NCBI GenBank assembly: GCA_026390075.1 | Contig: JAPLGP010000012.1 | Coordinates: forward strand, 1 to 49,735 | Direction of reading: 5' to 3' | From: Campylobacterales bacterium | Lineage (GTDB): Bacteria > Campylobacterota > Campylobacteria > Campylobacterales > Sulfurimonadaceae | DNA length: 49,735 bases | Shown here: in pieces, positions 1-8,626 of the stretch | Position numbering within the stretch: the first letter of the stretch is position 1 | Layout of the letters: each line of letters starts with the position of its first letter | Program-made: the position numbers and the translations under genes | Notes under the pieces: model-generated | Database searches by the model: none | What the model was told of the DNA's origin: nothing | Seen by the model: the letters and a program-made list of their open reading frames with translations, nothing else

Positions 1-116
1 CTACCATATTTATCCCATTTTCCTACAACATTTTTTGGTTCAAAAACTTTTTTACTACTACATGCTCCAAAGAAAAGTATTGAGAGTGTTAAAAGTACAA
101 AGGATAATGTTTTCAA
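1..116 (-). CDS. Lipoprotein, BamB-like by context (5' part only)
   Basis: The gene runs off the left edge, so only about 38 N-terminal residues are visible. They begin MKTLSFVLLTLSILFFGACSS: a short basic start, a hydrophobic stretch and a lipobox (FGAC) with the lipidated Cys at about residue 19. The start is TTG at 116-114, directly after the stop of the YfgM-like gene upstream. In Proteobacteria a yfgM-type gene is commonly followed by bamB, the lipoprotein beta-propeller of the outer-membrane assembly machine. The BamB assignment rests on this context only, because no propeller repeat is in view. The lipoprotein call itself is firm. Confidence 0.6.
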   Translation of the reverse strand, partial: MKTLSFVLLTLSILFFGACSSKKVFEPKNVVGKWDKYG

Positions 117-119
117 AAT

Positions 120-716
120 TTATTTCACTCCATAGTGAAGCAATGCTTTTGCAGTTTTGCTTAATGGTGATTGCTCAGTTATGAGAGCCAACTTTTGATG
201 TGCTGCTTCAATTTTACCTTCATTCATCAGCAATACAGCACTTTGAACCTGTGCTAAATCTTTATAAATTGCATTTTGTTGTAAAGAATATGCATCCAGC
301 CCAGCCATATCTTTTTTGTTTTGTGCTAGTTCATAGGAAGCTAAATCACTTATCAACATCGCTTTTGAATCTTTGAGTTTTTCTAATGTTGCTAAGTCTT
401 TATCTGCTATAGCTTTTGAATAGAGCCAAGCATCATGTAAATTTGGGCTTAATGATTGAAGTCTCGCTAATACACCTGCATTATTAGCATCTTTATTTAA
501 CTCAGCAAGTGCTTCATTCGAAGCGTTCATTTGACTCTTTTTATTAAGGTCATACGCTATATTTGCTCCAACGACTAAAACGATGGCTACTAAAGAACCT
601 ATCATTACATTTTTATATTTTTTAACAAATCTTTCAGTAATAACAGCTTTTTCAAAAAACTTTTCTTCAGAATTTAACTCTTCTTTTACCATATCTATGT
701 CGTGTTTTAAGCTCAA
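120..716 (-). CDS. YfgM-like membrane-anchored TPR-type protein
   Basis: Predicted protein of 198 residues: a short cytoplasmic head rich in Glu and Lys, one membrane segment at about residues 37-55 (MIGSLVAIVLVVGANIAY), then an Ala/Leu-rich helical periplasmic part like the tetratricopeptide region of YfgM, a periplasmic chaperone-associated protein. The open frame extends up to 851, but that would overlap gatC. I chose TTG at 716-714 because AGGA lies seven bases upstream (727-724). An ATG at 692 is possible but has no good ribosome site. It is followed without a gap by a lipoprotein gene, matching the yfgM-bamB pairing of other Proteobacteria. The family call is moderate and the single-span topology is firm. 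Confidence 0.65.
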   Translation of the reverse strand: MSLKHDIDMVKEELNSEEKFFEKAVITERFVKKYKNVMIGSLVAIVLVVGANIAYDLNKKSQMNASNEALAELNKDANNAGVLARLQSLSPNLHDAWLYSKAIADKDLATLEKLKDSKAMLISDLASYELAQNKKDMAGLDAYSLQQNAIYKDLAQVQSAVLLMNEGKIEAAHQKLALITEQSPLSKTAKALLHYGVK

Positions 717-809
717 AAATGTTTCCTTAGCATATATATATTTTAAAATTATCCAAAATAATATCGCATAGTTTGTTAAAGTTTCATCAAACACACATCT
801 TTTTTTCGT

Positions 810-815
810 TACAAT
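810..815 (+). promoter_or_regulatory. Candidate -10 element for gatC
   Basis: TACAAT lies 30 bases before the gatC start in the divergent spacer, after a T-rich run. AGGA at 833-838 serves as ribosome site. There is no clear -35 box, which is normal for sigma-70 promoters of Campylobacterota. This is a by-eye call. Confidence 0.4.
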
Positions 816-845
816 CTTACAAATTAAAATTTTTAGGACTATTCC

Positions 846-1136
846 ATGCAAGTAAATGACGCACTTTTAACAAAACTTGAAAAACTATCTTTTTTAAAAG
901 TTTCCGATGATAAAAGAGAAGAAATTATTAATCAACTCTCAGAAATTGTTAGTTTTGTTGACAATTTGAGCGAATTAAATACAGATGGTGTAAGTGATTC
1001 GTTTGCTATGAGCGATGCAAGTACATTTCTACGAGAAGACACTGTTTCTCATGATTCAAAGGTAAATGATGACATTTTAAGACACGCCCCGCAATCTGCT
1101 GATCACTTTTTTATCGTTCCAAAAATTATAGAATAA
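846..1136 (+). CDS. gatC: Asp/Glu-tRNA amidotransferase subunit C
   Basis: A 96-residue protein of the usual GatC length. GatC is the small clamp subunit of the GatCAB complex, which converts Glu-tRNA(Gln) and Asp-tRNA(Asn) to the correct amidated forms in bacteria that lack GlnRS or AsnRS. Visible family features are the N-terminal helix with LEKLSFLKVSDDKREEI, the FVDNLSELNTDGV segment, and the C-terminal LREDTV...ILRHAP...FFIVPKIIE, which is the classic tail. It is first in a tight unit with an ArsC-like gene (4-base gap) and pilT. gatA and gatB are not in the window, so the complex is encoded at scattered sites, as is common. Confidence 0.93.
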   Translation: MQVNDALLTKLEKLSFLKVSDDKREEIINQLSEIVSFVDNLSELNTDGVSDSFAMSDASTFLREDTVSHDSKVNDDILRHAPQSADHFFIVPKIIE

Positions 1137-1140
1137 AAAC

Positions 1141-1482
1141 ATGATAAAAGTGTATGGAATTAAAAATTGTGGCAGCGTAAAAAAAGCTCTCTCCTTTTTT
1201 AAAGAACATAATCTGGCATGTGGATTTCATGATTTTAAAAGTGAAAAAGTATCTTGCGAAACAATTTCCTCATGGTTATGGCATGTGGAAATGAAAACTC
1301 TCTTTAATGCAAAAAGCACAACCTACAAAAATTTAAACCTCAAAGAACTGGGCTTAGATGACACAGCCAAAAAAGAGTGGCTCTGTAAAGAAAATATGCT
1401 CATTAAAAGACCCGTCGTAGAATTTGACAACAAAGTCGTGGTTGGTTTTGATGAACAAACATATAAAGGACTCTTTTTATGA
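1141..1482 (+). CDS. ArsC/Spx/YffB-family thioredoxin-fold protein
   Basis: A 113-residue protein with the N-terminal pattern IKVYGIKNCGSVKKALSFF: a beta strand followed by one active-site-like Cys at residue 10 and a Lys-rich helix. The cis-Pro motif of the thioredoxin fold is at KRPVVEF near residues 89-95. A single Cys without CXXC fits the ArsC/YffB branch, which uses glutathione or an unknown thiol. True arsenate reduction is doubtful because there is no ars gene nearby. The substrate is unknown. The gene overlaps the pilT start by 4 bases. It carries two copies of the window's repeated 11-mer, at 1215 (10 of 11) and 1280 (full), which encode ACG and WHVE. Confidence 0.75.
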   Translation: MIKVYGIKNCGSVKKALSFFKEHNLACGFHDFKSEKVSCETISSWLWHVEMKTLFNAKSTTYKNLNLKELGLDDTAKKEWLCKENMLIKRPVVEFDNKVVVGFDEQTYKGLFL

Positions 1483-2567
1483 GTGAAGAAATAGTAGAAA
1501 AAAAGCCCATTGACATAAAAAAGTTACTTAAAAGTGTTTTAGCTTTTAAATCATCAGACCTGCACCTCGTCGTTGGCAGTGAGCCACAGATCCGTATTGA
1601 TAAAGAGTTACGACCTCTTAATTTACCCGTTTTAGATGCGAACGAGATAGAAGAAATGGCGTATTCTCTCATTATAGACAAGCAAAAAAAAGAGTTTGAA
1701 GAACATAATGAACTCGATTTTTCCTTTCAACTCGATGGTATTGGTCGTTTTCGTGCAAATTACTACCGTACCATTCATGGAATTGCTTGTGCTTTTCGTA
1801 TGATTCCCATAGACATACCAACGCTTGATGAATATGGAAATCCTCCAATTTTAAAAGAACTTATCAAAAAAGAAAAAGGTCTTATTCTGGTCACAGGTCC
1901 AACGGGAAGTGGCAAATCAACGACTCTTGCGTCTATGCTTCATGAAATAAATCTCACAGAAAGACGACACATCATAACTGTTGAAGACCCAGTTGAGTTT
2001 GTTCACAAAAACATAAAATCTCTCTTTTCTCAAAGAGATGTAGGAAATTCCACTGCATCTTTTGCAACAGCACTCAAGTTTGCTCTAAGACAAGATCCAG
2101 ATATCATCCTTATCGGAGAGATGAGAGATGCTGAGACTATCGGTGCAGCACTTACAGCGGCGGAAACTGGTCACTTAGTTTTTGGAACGCTTCATACAAA
2201 CTCTGCTCCAGGAACTATTAACCGTATTATTGATGTTTTTGAAGGTGTGGAACAAGCACAGGTAAGAGCGCAACTAGCAAGCTCTCTTATTGCTGTTGTT
2301 TCGCAGTCTCTCATACCAAAACTCGGTGGTGGAAAGGTTGCTTCTCAAGAAATTCTTATCACAAATCCTGCTATTTCAAACCTTATCAGAGAAGATAAAG
2401 TACATCAACTTTATTCTCAAATGCAGTTAAATCAAAACGAAACAAATATGACAACTCAAACGCAACAGCTCGTTGAATTGATACAAGCTAAAAAAATCAG
2501 TAAAGCAAATGCGCTAAAAAACTCAAATCGTCCCGATGAGCTAAAAAAACTGATAGAAAATCTATAA
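1479..2567 (+). CDS. pilT: Type IV pilus retraction ATPase PilT
   Basis: A 362-residue hexameric ATPase of the PilT branch, which depolymerises type IV pili for twitching and DNA uptake. Residues 1-110 form the PAS-like N-domain (SSDLHLVVGSEPQIRI). Walker A GPTGSGKS is at 140-147, Asp boxes at about 165-180, Walker B DPDIILIGEMRD at 206-217, and the His box GHLVFGTLHT at 231-240. The C-terminal AISNLIREDK near 293-302 is the AIRNLIRE-type motif that separates PilT from the assembly ATPase PilB. Length and motif order are normal. It ends a small unit with gatC, which is probably a chance operon. It is the one visible part of a DNA-uptake pilus, which matters for the repeated 11-mer described elsewhere. 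Confidence 0.9.
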   Translation: MSEEIVEKKPIDIKKLLKSVLAFKSSDLHLVVGSEPQIRIDKELRPLNLPVLDANEIEEMAYSLIIDKQKKEFEEHNELDFSFQLDGIGRFRANYYRTIHGIACAFRMIPIDIPTLDEYGNPPILKELIKKEKGLILVTGPTGSGKSTTLASMLHEINLTERRHIITVEDPVEFVHKNIKSLFSQRDVGNSTASFATALKFALRQDPDIILIGEMRDAETIGAALTAAETGHLVFGTLHTNSAPGTINRIIDVFEGVEQAQVRAQLASSLIAVVSQSLIPKLGGGKVASQEILITNPAISNLIREDKVHQLYSQMQLNQNETNMTTQTQQLVELIQAKKISKANALKNSNRPDELKKLIENL

Positions 2568-2570
2568 ACA

Positions 2571-2594
2571 ATTCTCTTGAATTTTCAAGAGAAT
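2571..2594. terminator. Perfect inverted repeat after pilT
   Basis: ATTCTCTTGAA is followed after TT by its exact reverse complement, four bases past the pilT stop. It can fold as an 11-bp or slightly shorter hairpin. No long T run follows (GACTTTAG), so it is a weak or non-canonical terminator. Confidence 0.5.
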
Positions 2595-2600
2595 GACTTT

Positions 2601-2698
2601 AGACTTCTTGCAAAACTCTCTTTTTAGATTGCTTTGCTTTGCTCGCAATGACCGTCATCGCGAGCAAAGCGAAGCGATCTTAGTTTTGTAAGAAGTCT
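2601..2698. repeat. REP/MITE-like palindromic element, copy 1
   Basis: A 98-bp element built of nested inverted repeats. The outer arms AGACTTCTTGCAAAACT (2601-2617) and AGTTTTGTAAGAAGTCT (2682-2698) differ from perfect complementarity at one G-T pair. The inner arms (2626-2652 and 2654-2680) are G+C-rich and contain GCTCGCAATGAC and GTCATCGCGAGC. It fills the space between the convergent pilT and the histidine kinase gene. A second copy, in the opposite orientation, lies at 10349-10450. Palindromes with a CATTGCGAGCGAAGCGAAGCAATC-like core are, from memory, found in many unrelated bacteria. No coding potential is seen. Confidence 0.8.
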
Positions 2699-2700
2699 TG

Positions 2701-4194
2701 TTAGTTTTTATCTTGAAATAAATCGCCAACTTTTTTAAACTCATATTTTTCAACTAGCTCTTTTACTTGCTTAAACAAATTTTCATCTTCATTTGAAAGT
2801 GCATAAACTTCCAGCTCTTTTATAATCAACTCACACTCTTTTGGTCTTGAAGTTGCTGCTGATTCTTTTAGTTTGCTAAAAAGTTCTTCTCTCTTGGCAT
2901 GTGGAAGTTCTTGTTTATTTTGTTGCAATACTACTTTTTCTTCTGACTTTTTTACAGTTTTTTTGACTTGGGAATGCTGTTGGTATGTGTCACTTTGTTC
3001 AGTGGCATGTGGAAGTGGAAGTTCAAAAATAAACTCACTCCCTACCCCAACTTCACTCTCTATCCAAATCTTACCACCCATAAGCTCCGCCAATTCTTTA
3101 GATATACTCAAACCTAAACCTGTTCCACCATACTTCCTTGTTGTACTAATGTCTGCTTGATGAAAGGATTGAAATAAGTTCTTTTGCTGCAATTTACTTA
3201 TTCCGATACCTGTATCTTGAACACTAAACCTTAATGTCTCATTTGATATATGTTTTATTATGAGTTTCACTTCACCAGCATCTGTAAATTTTATTGCATT
3301 ATTTAAAAGATTTATGAGAATTTGTCCAATTCTAAGTGAGTCACCATAAAATAGAGGACTTTCATCATTATAAATAATAGTAAACTCTAAACTTTTTTCA
3401 TACGCTTTTTGCTCAAGAAGATTTTTTACATTTACAATCACTTCTCGCATATCAAAATTTCTATATTCTATCTCTAATTTTACGGCTTCTAGTTTAGAAA
3501 GGTCTAAAATATCGTTTATAATATTTAAAAGATTTTTAGATGCAGTTTCGATATTATTTATATAATTTAATTGTTGATTATCTAAAGATGTCTCTTTTAC
3601 AAGGTGTGTCATACCAATAATTGCATTCATTGGTGTTCTAATTTCATGTGACATATTTGCCAAAAAACTTGATTTGAATTTTGTTGATTCCTCTGCTTTT
3701 TGCTTTTGTATTTCTAACTCATTTAAAGATTTTTGCAATTCTAATTTTGTAATTTGAAGGTTTTTATTTGTATTTGAAACTTGTTTATTTTTTATAGCGA
3801 GGGTTGCATGCGATGTCATCATAGCGCCTTGAATCTCTTTTTGGTCTGTTATATCTACCAAAATTGAGTACTTCACATTTCTTCCATCGGGCCAACTCAT
3901 AAGTTCATCATAAGATTTCATCCATTTATCATCTGCTTCATCAAAAAATTCTAATATAAATTTTCCACTCTTTGTTTTTTTCGCTCGTCTATCTTGAAGC
4001 TTGAAAATACTACACCAGCTACAAATCTCTTCTTGTCCAAAAACTCTTCCCCAACAGTGTGTCTCATTTGGTGCATACATATTTTCTCGCATAAGTTTAT
4101 TCGCATAAACAACTTCATAAGTATCAACATCAACAGCATACGCACCAAATGGAATTACATCTAAGAGTGCTTCAAATAGTTTATTTTCTAACAT
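2701..4194 (-). CDS. PAS-type sensor histidine kinase
   Basis: A 497-residue soluble kinase. Residues 1-125 form a PAS-like input domain with three Cys (C47, C58, C61, the last two as CSWC). A coiled coil spans about 130-175. HisKA has [18 protein letters not shown] with phospho-acceptor H183. HATPase_c has [12 protein letters not shown] (N box), VQDTGIGI (G1) and [18 protein letters not shown] (G2). The last 100 residues are a Lys/Glu-rich helical tail with no receiver or Hpt domain. The input domain is a close paralogue of that in the adjacent cyclase gene (one base between the genes). It is last in the five-gene signalling operon. The ligand is unknown; metal or redox sensing through the Cys cluster is a guess. 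Two copies of the repeated 11-mer are at 2896 and 3004. Confidence 0.88.
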   Translation of the reverse strand: MLENKLFEALLDVIPFGAYAVDVDTYEVVYANKLMRENMYAPNETHCWGRVFGQEEICSWCSIFKLQDRRAKKTKSGKFILEFFDEADDKWMKSYDELMSWPDGRNVKYSILVDITDQKEIQGAMMTSHATLAIKNKQVSNTNKNLQITKLELQKSLNELEIQKQKAEESTKFKSSFLANMSHEIRTPMNAIIGMTHLVKETSLDNQQLNYINNIETASKNLLNIINDILDLSKLEAVKLEIEYRNFDMREVIVNVKNLLEQKAYEKSLEFTIIYNDESPLFYGDSLRIGQILINLLNNAIKFTDAGEVKLIIKHISNETLRFSVQDTGIGISKLQQKNLFQSFHQADISTTRKYGGTGLGLSISKELAELMGGKIWIESEVGVGSEFIFELPLPHATEQSDTYQQHSQVKKTVKKSEEKVVLQQNKQELPHAKREELFSKLKESAATSRPKECELIIKELEVYALSNEDENLFKQVKELVEKYEFKKVGDLFQDKN

Positions 4195-4195
4195 A

Positions 4196-5131
4196 CTACA
4201 ACCTAAAGTTTACTTTATTTCTACCTGTATCTTTTGCATTGTACAACTCTTTATCCGCTTGTTCAAGTGTCATATCCAAAGTATCATTCACCTCTTTTTT
4301 AACTAAACCTATGCTTACAGTAAAACTTATTTTCTGATTATTATGATTGATGATAATTTTTTCTGTATCTTCTCTTATCTTTTGTAGTTTTTGTATGACG
4401 CTATCACTACAAGGAGATTGCATTATAAGAGCAAACTCTTCCCCACCCAACCTTCCAAATATATCTGTTTCATTCAAGTGTTTTTCAACTGTTTTTGTAA
4501 AAGCTTGCAGAGCTAAATCGCCCACTTTATGACTATAAGTATCATTAAGCAATTTAAATTTATCAAGGTCAAACATTGCAACAAAAATAAACTCATTATC
4601 TGGCAAAGCTTTTGCAAAAACTTCCTCACCTAGATTGAAAAAATTGCCTCGATTGTTTATAGCTGTTAGAAAATCTTTTTTAGCCATAAACTCTAGTTTT
4701 TCATTTGCTTCTTGTAACTTTTTACTTTGCATGGCTAGTTTTGTATGCGTTGTAATCATCGCAGCTTGTATCTCTTTTTGCTCAGTAATATCAACAGTTA
4801 TAGAATATTTTACTGTTCTTCCATCGGGCCATCTTAAAATTTCATCATATATTTGGAGCCAACTATCTGTTACTTCATCAAAAAAATGGTTAATGAGCTT
4901 TTCACTTTTGTAAACAGCTTCTCTTTTTTTTAGCTCATCTATTGTACACCAGCTACAAACTTCATTCTGTCCAAATATTTTTTTCCAACAATACTTTTCT
5001 CGTGGTGCATACATGTTTTCAGTCATAAGCTTATTTGCATAAACCACTTCATAAGTGTCCACATCTACAGCATATGCAGCAAATGGAATTACATCCAACA
5101 GAGCTTCAAAAAGTTTATTTTCTTGCATCAT
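4196..5131 (-). CDS. Diguanylate cyclase with Cys-containing PAS-like domain
   Basis: A 311-residue soluble protein. Residues 1-130 are the same input module as in the neighbouring kinase, including [26 protein letters not shown] and the Cys set C48, C59, C62. A short helix leads to a GGDEF domain (about 150-311) with [11 protein letters not shown] and an intact GGEEF active site at 229-233, so it should make cyclic di-GMP. No RxxD inhibitory site is seen five residues before GGEEF. Two starting Met codons are adjacent; either works. It is separated from the CheY-like gene upstream by 6 bases and is almost certainly co-transcribed with it. The shared input module implies that one stimulus drives both c-di-GMP synthesis and a phosphorelay. 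Confidence 0.88.
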   Translation of the reverse strand: MMQENKLFEALLDVIPFAAYAVDVDTYEVVYANKLMTENMYAPREKYCWKKIFGQNEVCSWCTIDELKKREAVYKSEKLINHFFDEVTDSWLQIYDEILRWPDGRTVKYSITVDITEQKEIQAAMITTHTKLAMQSKKLQEANEKLEFMAKKDFLTAINNRGNFFNLGEEVFAKALPDNEFIFVAMFDLDKFKLLNDTYSHKVGDLALQAFTKTVEKHLNETDIFGRLGGEEFALIMQSPCSDSVIQKLQKIREDTEKIIINHNNQKISFTVSIGLVKKEVNDTLDMTLEQADKELYNAKDTGRNKVNFRL

Positions 5132-5137
5132 TTATCC

Positions 5138-5551
5138 CTATAAATCATCATCTGAGAGTTCTAAATCATCTTCATTTTCACTGTATGTATATTCTAAAAA
5201 AGCTTCACCAATTATTTCTGCCAATTTTTCATCCGTAATAGGTTTTAACATATATCCAATCGCACCTGCTTTGATGGAATCAATCACCATATCTTCTTGA
5301 CCATGTGAGGTAACCATAATTATTTTTGCATTCGTATCAATTTTCATAATATGCTTTACTGCAGTAATACCATCCATATCAGGCATAGTGATATCCATAG
5401 TTACTAAATCTGGCTGAACACTCTCATAAATATCTATAGCTTCTTGCCCTGTTTTAGCTTGTCCAACAACTTCATGGCCTAACTTTTCTACAATAGTTAT
5501 TATCTTTTTTCTAATTATCAGAGAATCATCTACTATTAAAATTTTTAACAT
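5138..5551 (-). CDS. CheY-like single-domain response regulator
   Basis: A 137-residue stand-alone receiver. The phospho-acceptor is D53 (VTMDITMPDMDG), with acidic pair D8/D9, T81 (MVTS) and K103 (MLKPI). The last 20 residues are an acidic extension (SENEDDLELSDDDL) not found in flagellar CheY. There is no output domain, so it must act by binding a partner. It lies between the CheX-like phosphatase and the cyclase in an operon with the CheA-like kinase. The likely flow is kinase to this receiver, with CheX removing the phosphate. Whether it touches the flagellar motor cannot be told from the sequence. Confidence 0.9.
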   Translation of the reverse strand: MLKILIVDDSLIIRKKIITIVEKLGHEVVGQAKTGQEAIDIYESVQPDLVTMDITMPDMDGITAVKHIMKIDTNAKIIMVTSHGQEDMVIDSIKAGAIGYMLKPITDEKLAEIIGEAFLEYTYSENEDDLELSDDDL

Positions 5552-5571
5552 TTTTGCTCCTAATTTATAAA

Positions 5572-6042
5572 TTATTTCGATGCGTCTTTAGCAATAATAG
5601 CACTCATGCTAAGTTCACCAAAGTGTGTTCTAATATTTGCTGAGACAATCTTTGAATCTTTGTGTTTTTTAATATTTGAAGCATCATTTATGCTGATTGG
5701 AGGTGTTATAGTCACACCTTTACCTCTTTTTGGGAAGGTTGGTAGTGCGAGACCGATGATTGTATTTATCACTTCACCTGTTACACTCTCTTTTATCTCT
5801 TCTTCTTCCTCTGAAGCGACATCTTCTCCTTCCATAAAAACTTCAACGAGTTTATCTAGCATTGTATCGTCAAAACTAATGACAACCATCATATTAAGCT
5901 CTCCACCAACACCTATCATAGCGGTATGAGATTTTAAATTTAAATCAACACTATCCTCTTCTCGAGCAATATCATCTATTTCAATACCCATATCTTCTGT
6001 AAAAAAAAGTTTTGATTGAAGTATTAATGAATCTAATATCAT
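5572..6042 (-). CDS. CheX-like chemotaxis phosphatase
   Basis: A 156-residue protein with the CheX/FliY-type layout: a central helix ESVTGEVINTIIGLAL that holds the Glu and Asn pair (pattern E-x2-N within GEVIN) used for CheY-P dephosphorylation in this family, a preceding acidic linker (EDVASEEEEE), and C-terminal strands ending in SMSAIIAKD. It lies 20 bases from the CheY-like receiver and 12 bases after the CheA-like kinase, so it probably dephosphorylates that receiver. It is confidently in the CheX/CheC fold group. The assignment to CheX over CheC rests on the single Glu-Asn helix. Confidence 0.8.
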   Translation of the reverse strand: MILDSLILQSKLFFTEDMGIEIDDIAREEDSVDLNLKSHTAMIGVGGELNMMVVISFDDTMLDKLVEVFMEGEDVASEEEEEIKESVTGEVINTIIGLALPTFPKRGKGVTITPPISINDASNIKKHKDSKIVSANIRTHFGELSMSAIIAKDASK

Positions 6043-6054
6043 GTTATTTTCCTT

Positions 6055-8544
6055 TTATAGTGGTAATACAAATATAAATGTCGTACCAACATTTTTTGCA
6101 CTTTTTATTTCAACTACACCGCCAAGCTTATCAAGTTCAGCTTTAACAGCACCCATACCAACTCCACGACCTGAAATATCTGTAACACTCTCTTTTGTAC
6201 TAAACTCATTTTTAAATATAAAATTATAGAACTCTTGGTGTGTTAAGTTTGCTGTATCTATATTTTGTGATTCTAGTTTTTCTTTTATTTTCTCTATATC
6301 TATCCCCATTCCATCATCTGAAATCATAATTTTAAGGGTATTTTCAACTTGTTCAAACTTGCATACAATTGTACCTTTTTCATCTTTTTCGAGCTCAAAT
6401 CTTTTCTCTGGTAACTCTATACCATGATCGATACTATTTCTAAAAACATGTATAAGTGACTTTACAAATGGTTTTATTTTCTCTGGAACTGCCAAATTTG
6501 TATCTCCATCAATCTCTAATTCATAAATCTCTTTTTCAAATCGCATTGCCAATTGACTGACAAGTGCAATATAAGGTTTTAATAATGCGAATAGTTTAGT
6601 GCTAGAGAGCGTTTGAACCTGAGAAAGTATATCTTGACACTCGAGTGATGCCATCCCTTTTTGATTAAAAACTTTAGCAATTTTCTCCTGTAAACTTTGA
6701 ATATTTGATAAATCTATTTTCACAAAGTTATGCAAATCTAAAAATTCTGCACCTAAAACATCTTTTATAACATCTAAACATACCTCAAAACTTGTGCGAA
6801 AATCAGTTGCTTTTAAAAGTTCTTTTAATGCATCACTATTTTGTACATTTTCTTTAGATATTTTTGCTATTTCACTCTCGACATTATGTAAAACTTGCAC
6901 AACATCTTCCATGTAAAGTTGCGAGAAAGCACCCTTGAAAGTATGCACTGCTCTATAAATATCACTTAAATTTTCTTGTGGCGATTTATTTTCATCTATT
7001 AGTGTATCGATTGAATTTATAAATTTTAAATATTCATCTTTTGTGTCATAAAAAATCTGTGTCTCACTCACGATTGAAACTATCATTTTAAAAACTTCTT
7101 GCTCTTTTTTTATCTTATTTTCAAGTTTCTTTTGTGAACTTATATTTGTAAGAATGAGCATAAAATTTTCATCTTCTAAAACTTTATATTCTAATTTAAG
7201 AGCCTTTTTATTTAAGATAATAATAGTTGGAAGAAGCGACAGGTAGGCATTTCTTTTCATCTCCATAGTTTCATTTTGTGCATCTAAGAGTGTGCTTTTA
7301 AAAAATTCTTGTTTTCTTACATCATGAAACAGAATTTTTGCTATATCTTGTGAAGCTATTTTTTCACCTAAAAGTTTTATACACTCTTTTGAATATTCAA
7401 CATCTATTTTAAAGTTTTTATCGAAAGTTAAAAACCCCTGACCTGCATTGTCAAGTAATATTGTAATTTTTGAACGACTTTTTTGGATGAGTTTATTGAG
7501 TCCAGATAACTTTCGATTCCAATAATACAATCCAACAAATAAAATAACTATGACACCTAAAATCTTCCACAATAACACATAATCAATACTGCTCTCAACA
7601 TACATGGCATCAGGATAGATAAATTCCTTTATATCAATCGAAGACTTTGAAATATCAAGAAGATTATATGTTTGAATGATTTGACTGATGATTGCAGGTT
7701 TAAATTTTTCATACTCTCTTAAACCAAAATGACTCATTTTTTCTAGCTCTTTAGCTTCAAACATAAGATGTTCTATTGATTTATTTTGAGTATTGTACTT
7801 ATCAAATATAATTTTTGATGCTTCTTCTGGATTATGATAAGCATATTCCCATCCTTTTTGGGTTGCTTTATAAAAATTTTCAACTAACTGTGGGTCTTGT
7901 TGCAAAAGTCTTTTAGAAGTAAAAAGAATATTGTCATAAAAATCAAATCCAAAATTGGATGGATTTAAAATAGTATACTGCAACCCTTTTTCTATCATAT
8001 AATAGGGCTCATTTGAGAGGTAAACGGACATAGCATCTGTTTTATCGTCGATTAAATCTTGTGTATTAAAACTGTGTTGTTGATTTATAAAATCACTATT
8101 GGAAAGATGATTTACTTTAAACATTGCATTGAGCGATGCCATGGTAATTTGATTTGGCGTAAGCATAACTCTTTTGCCTTTTAAATCAGCTACGGTTTTT
8201 AAATCATCTCTCTTTTTTGTCATTAAAACGAATGGAGATGTTTGAAGCAAAGGCATCAAAAGATAAACATCAAGCCCTTGAACCTTATCTAAAATCAAGG
8301 AGGAACTATCAACACCGAAATCACTTTTGCCCTCAGAGACATCTTTGGCTATATTTGTTCCAAAATCGTACTCTTTGATTTGAACATCAAGCCCAACATC
8401 TTTGTAAAAACCTTTCTCTTTAGCTACATAAAACCCTGCAAATTCAAACTGATGTTTCCAAAGTAGCTGAATCGAAACCTTCTGAGCCTCACTACTAAAA
8501 AGTGATACAACCAACAACGATAGTATAAATAAATATTTTTTCAA
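6055..8544 (-). CDS. CheA-like histidine kinase with periplasmic NMT1/THI5-type sensor
   Basis: An 829-residue transmembrane kinase with an unusual layout. A signal peptide (1-20) is followed by an NMT1/THI5 or SsuA-type solute-binding domain (about 21-315; LLWKHQFEFAGFYVAKEKGFY is its hallmark). A membrane segment is at about 323-342. A PAS-like region follows (355-470), then an Hpt domain with phospho-acceptor H534 (RAVHTFKGAF) and a CheA-type ATPase (HVFRNSIDHGIE 699-710, DDGMGID, GRGVGMGA 792-799). It ends at the ATPase, so the CheW-like P5 domain of CheA is missing. It therefore probably senses a small molecule (pyrimidine-, sulfonate- or taurine-like ligands in the family) directly and not through chemoreceptors. 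First gene of the operon with CheX- and CheY-like partners. Start preceded by AGGAAAAT. Confidence 0.85.
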   Translation of the reverse strand: MKKYLFILSLLVVSLFSSEAQKVSIQLLWKHQFEFAGFYVAKEKGFYKDVGLDVQIKEYDFGTNIAKDVSEGKSDFGVDSSSLILDKVQGLDVYLLMPLLQTSPFVLMTKKRDDLKTVADLKGKRVMLTPNQITMASLNAMFKVNHLSNSDFINQQHSFNTQDLIDDKTDAMSVYLSNEPYYMIEKGLQYTILNPSNFGFDFYDNILFTSKRLLQQDPQLVENFYKATQKGWEYAYHNPEEASKIIFDKYNTQNKSIEHLMFEAKELEKMSHFGLREYEKFKPAIISQIIQTYNLLDISKSSIDIKEFIYPDAMYVESSIDYVLLWKILGVIVILFVGLYYWNRKLSGLNKLIQKSRSKITILLDNAGQGFLTFDKNFKIDVEYSKECIKLLGEKIASQDIAKILFHDVRKQEFFKSTLLDAQNETMEMKRNAYLSLLPTIIILNKKALKLEYKVLEDENFMLILTNISSQKKLENKIKKEQEVFKMIVSIVSETQIFYDTKDEYLKFINSIDTLIDENKSPQENLSDIYRAVHTFKGAFSQLYMEDVVQVLHNVESEIAKISKENVQNSDALKELLKATDFRTSFEVCLDVIKDVLGAEFLDLHNFVKIDLSNIQSLQEKIAKVFNQKGMASLECQDILSQVQTLSSTKLFALLKPYIALVSQLAMRFEKEIYELEIDGDTNLAVPEKIKPFVKSLIHVFRNSIDHGIELPEKRFELEKDEKGTIVCKFEQVENTLKIMISDDGMGIDIEKIKEKLESQNIDTANLTHQEFYNFIFKNEFSTKESVTDISGRGVGMGAVKAELDKLGGVVEIKSAKNVGTTFIFVLPL

Positions 8545-8626
8545 TAATTTTCCTCTATGGGTATTTTAAACTTCACATGCCAATTCAGTTATATCTCTAA
8601 AATAATAATTTAAAATTAAACTGACT

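Noticed and set aside
583-771. Plus-strand open frame opposite the YfgM-like gene
   Set aside because: It is a shadow of the minus-strand gene, has no ribosome site and no recognisable product.
8572-8582. CTTCACATGCC between genes (also at 10770) as a motif copy
   Set aside because: One C of the CC pair is missing, so the core is broken. Possibly a decayed copy, but not counted.
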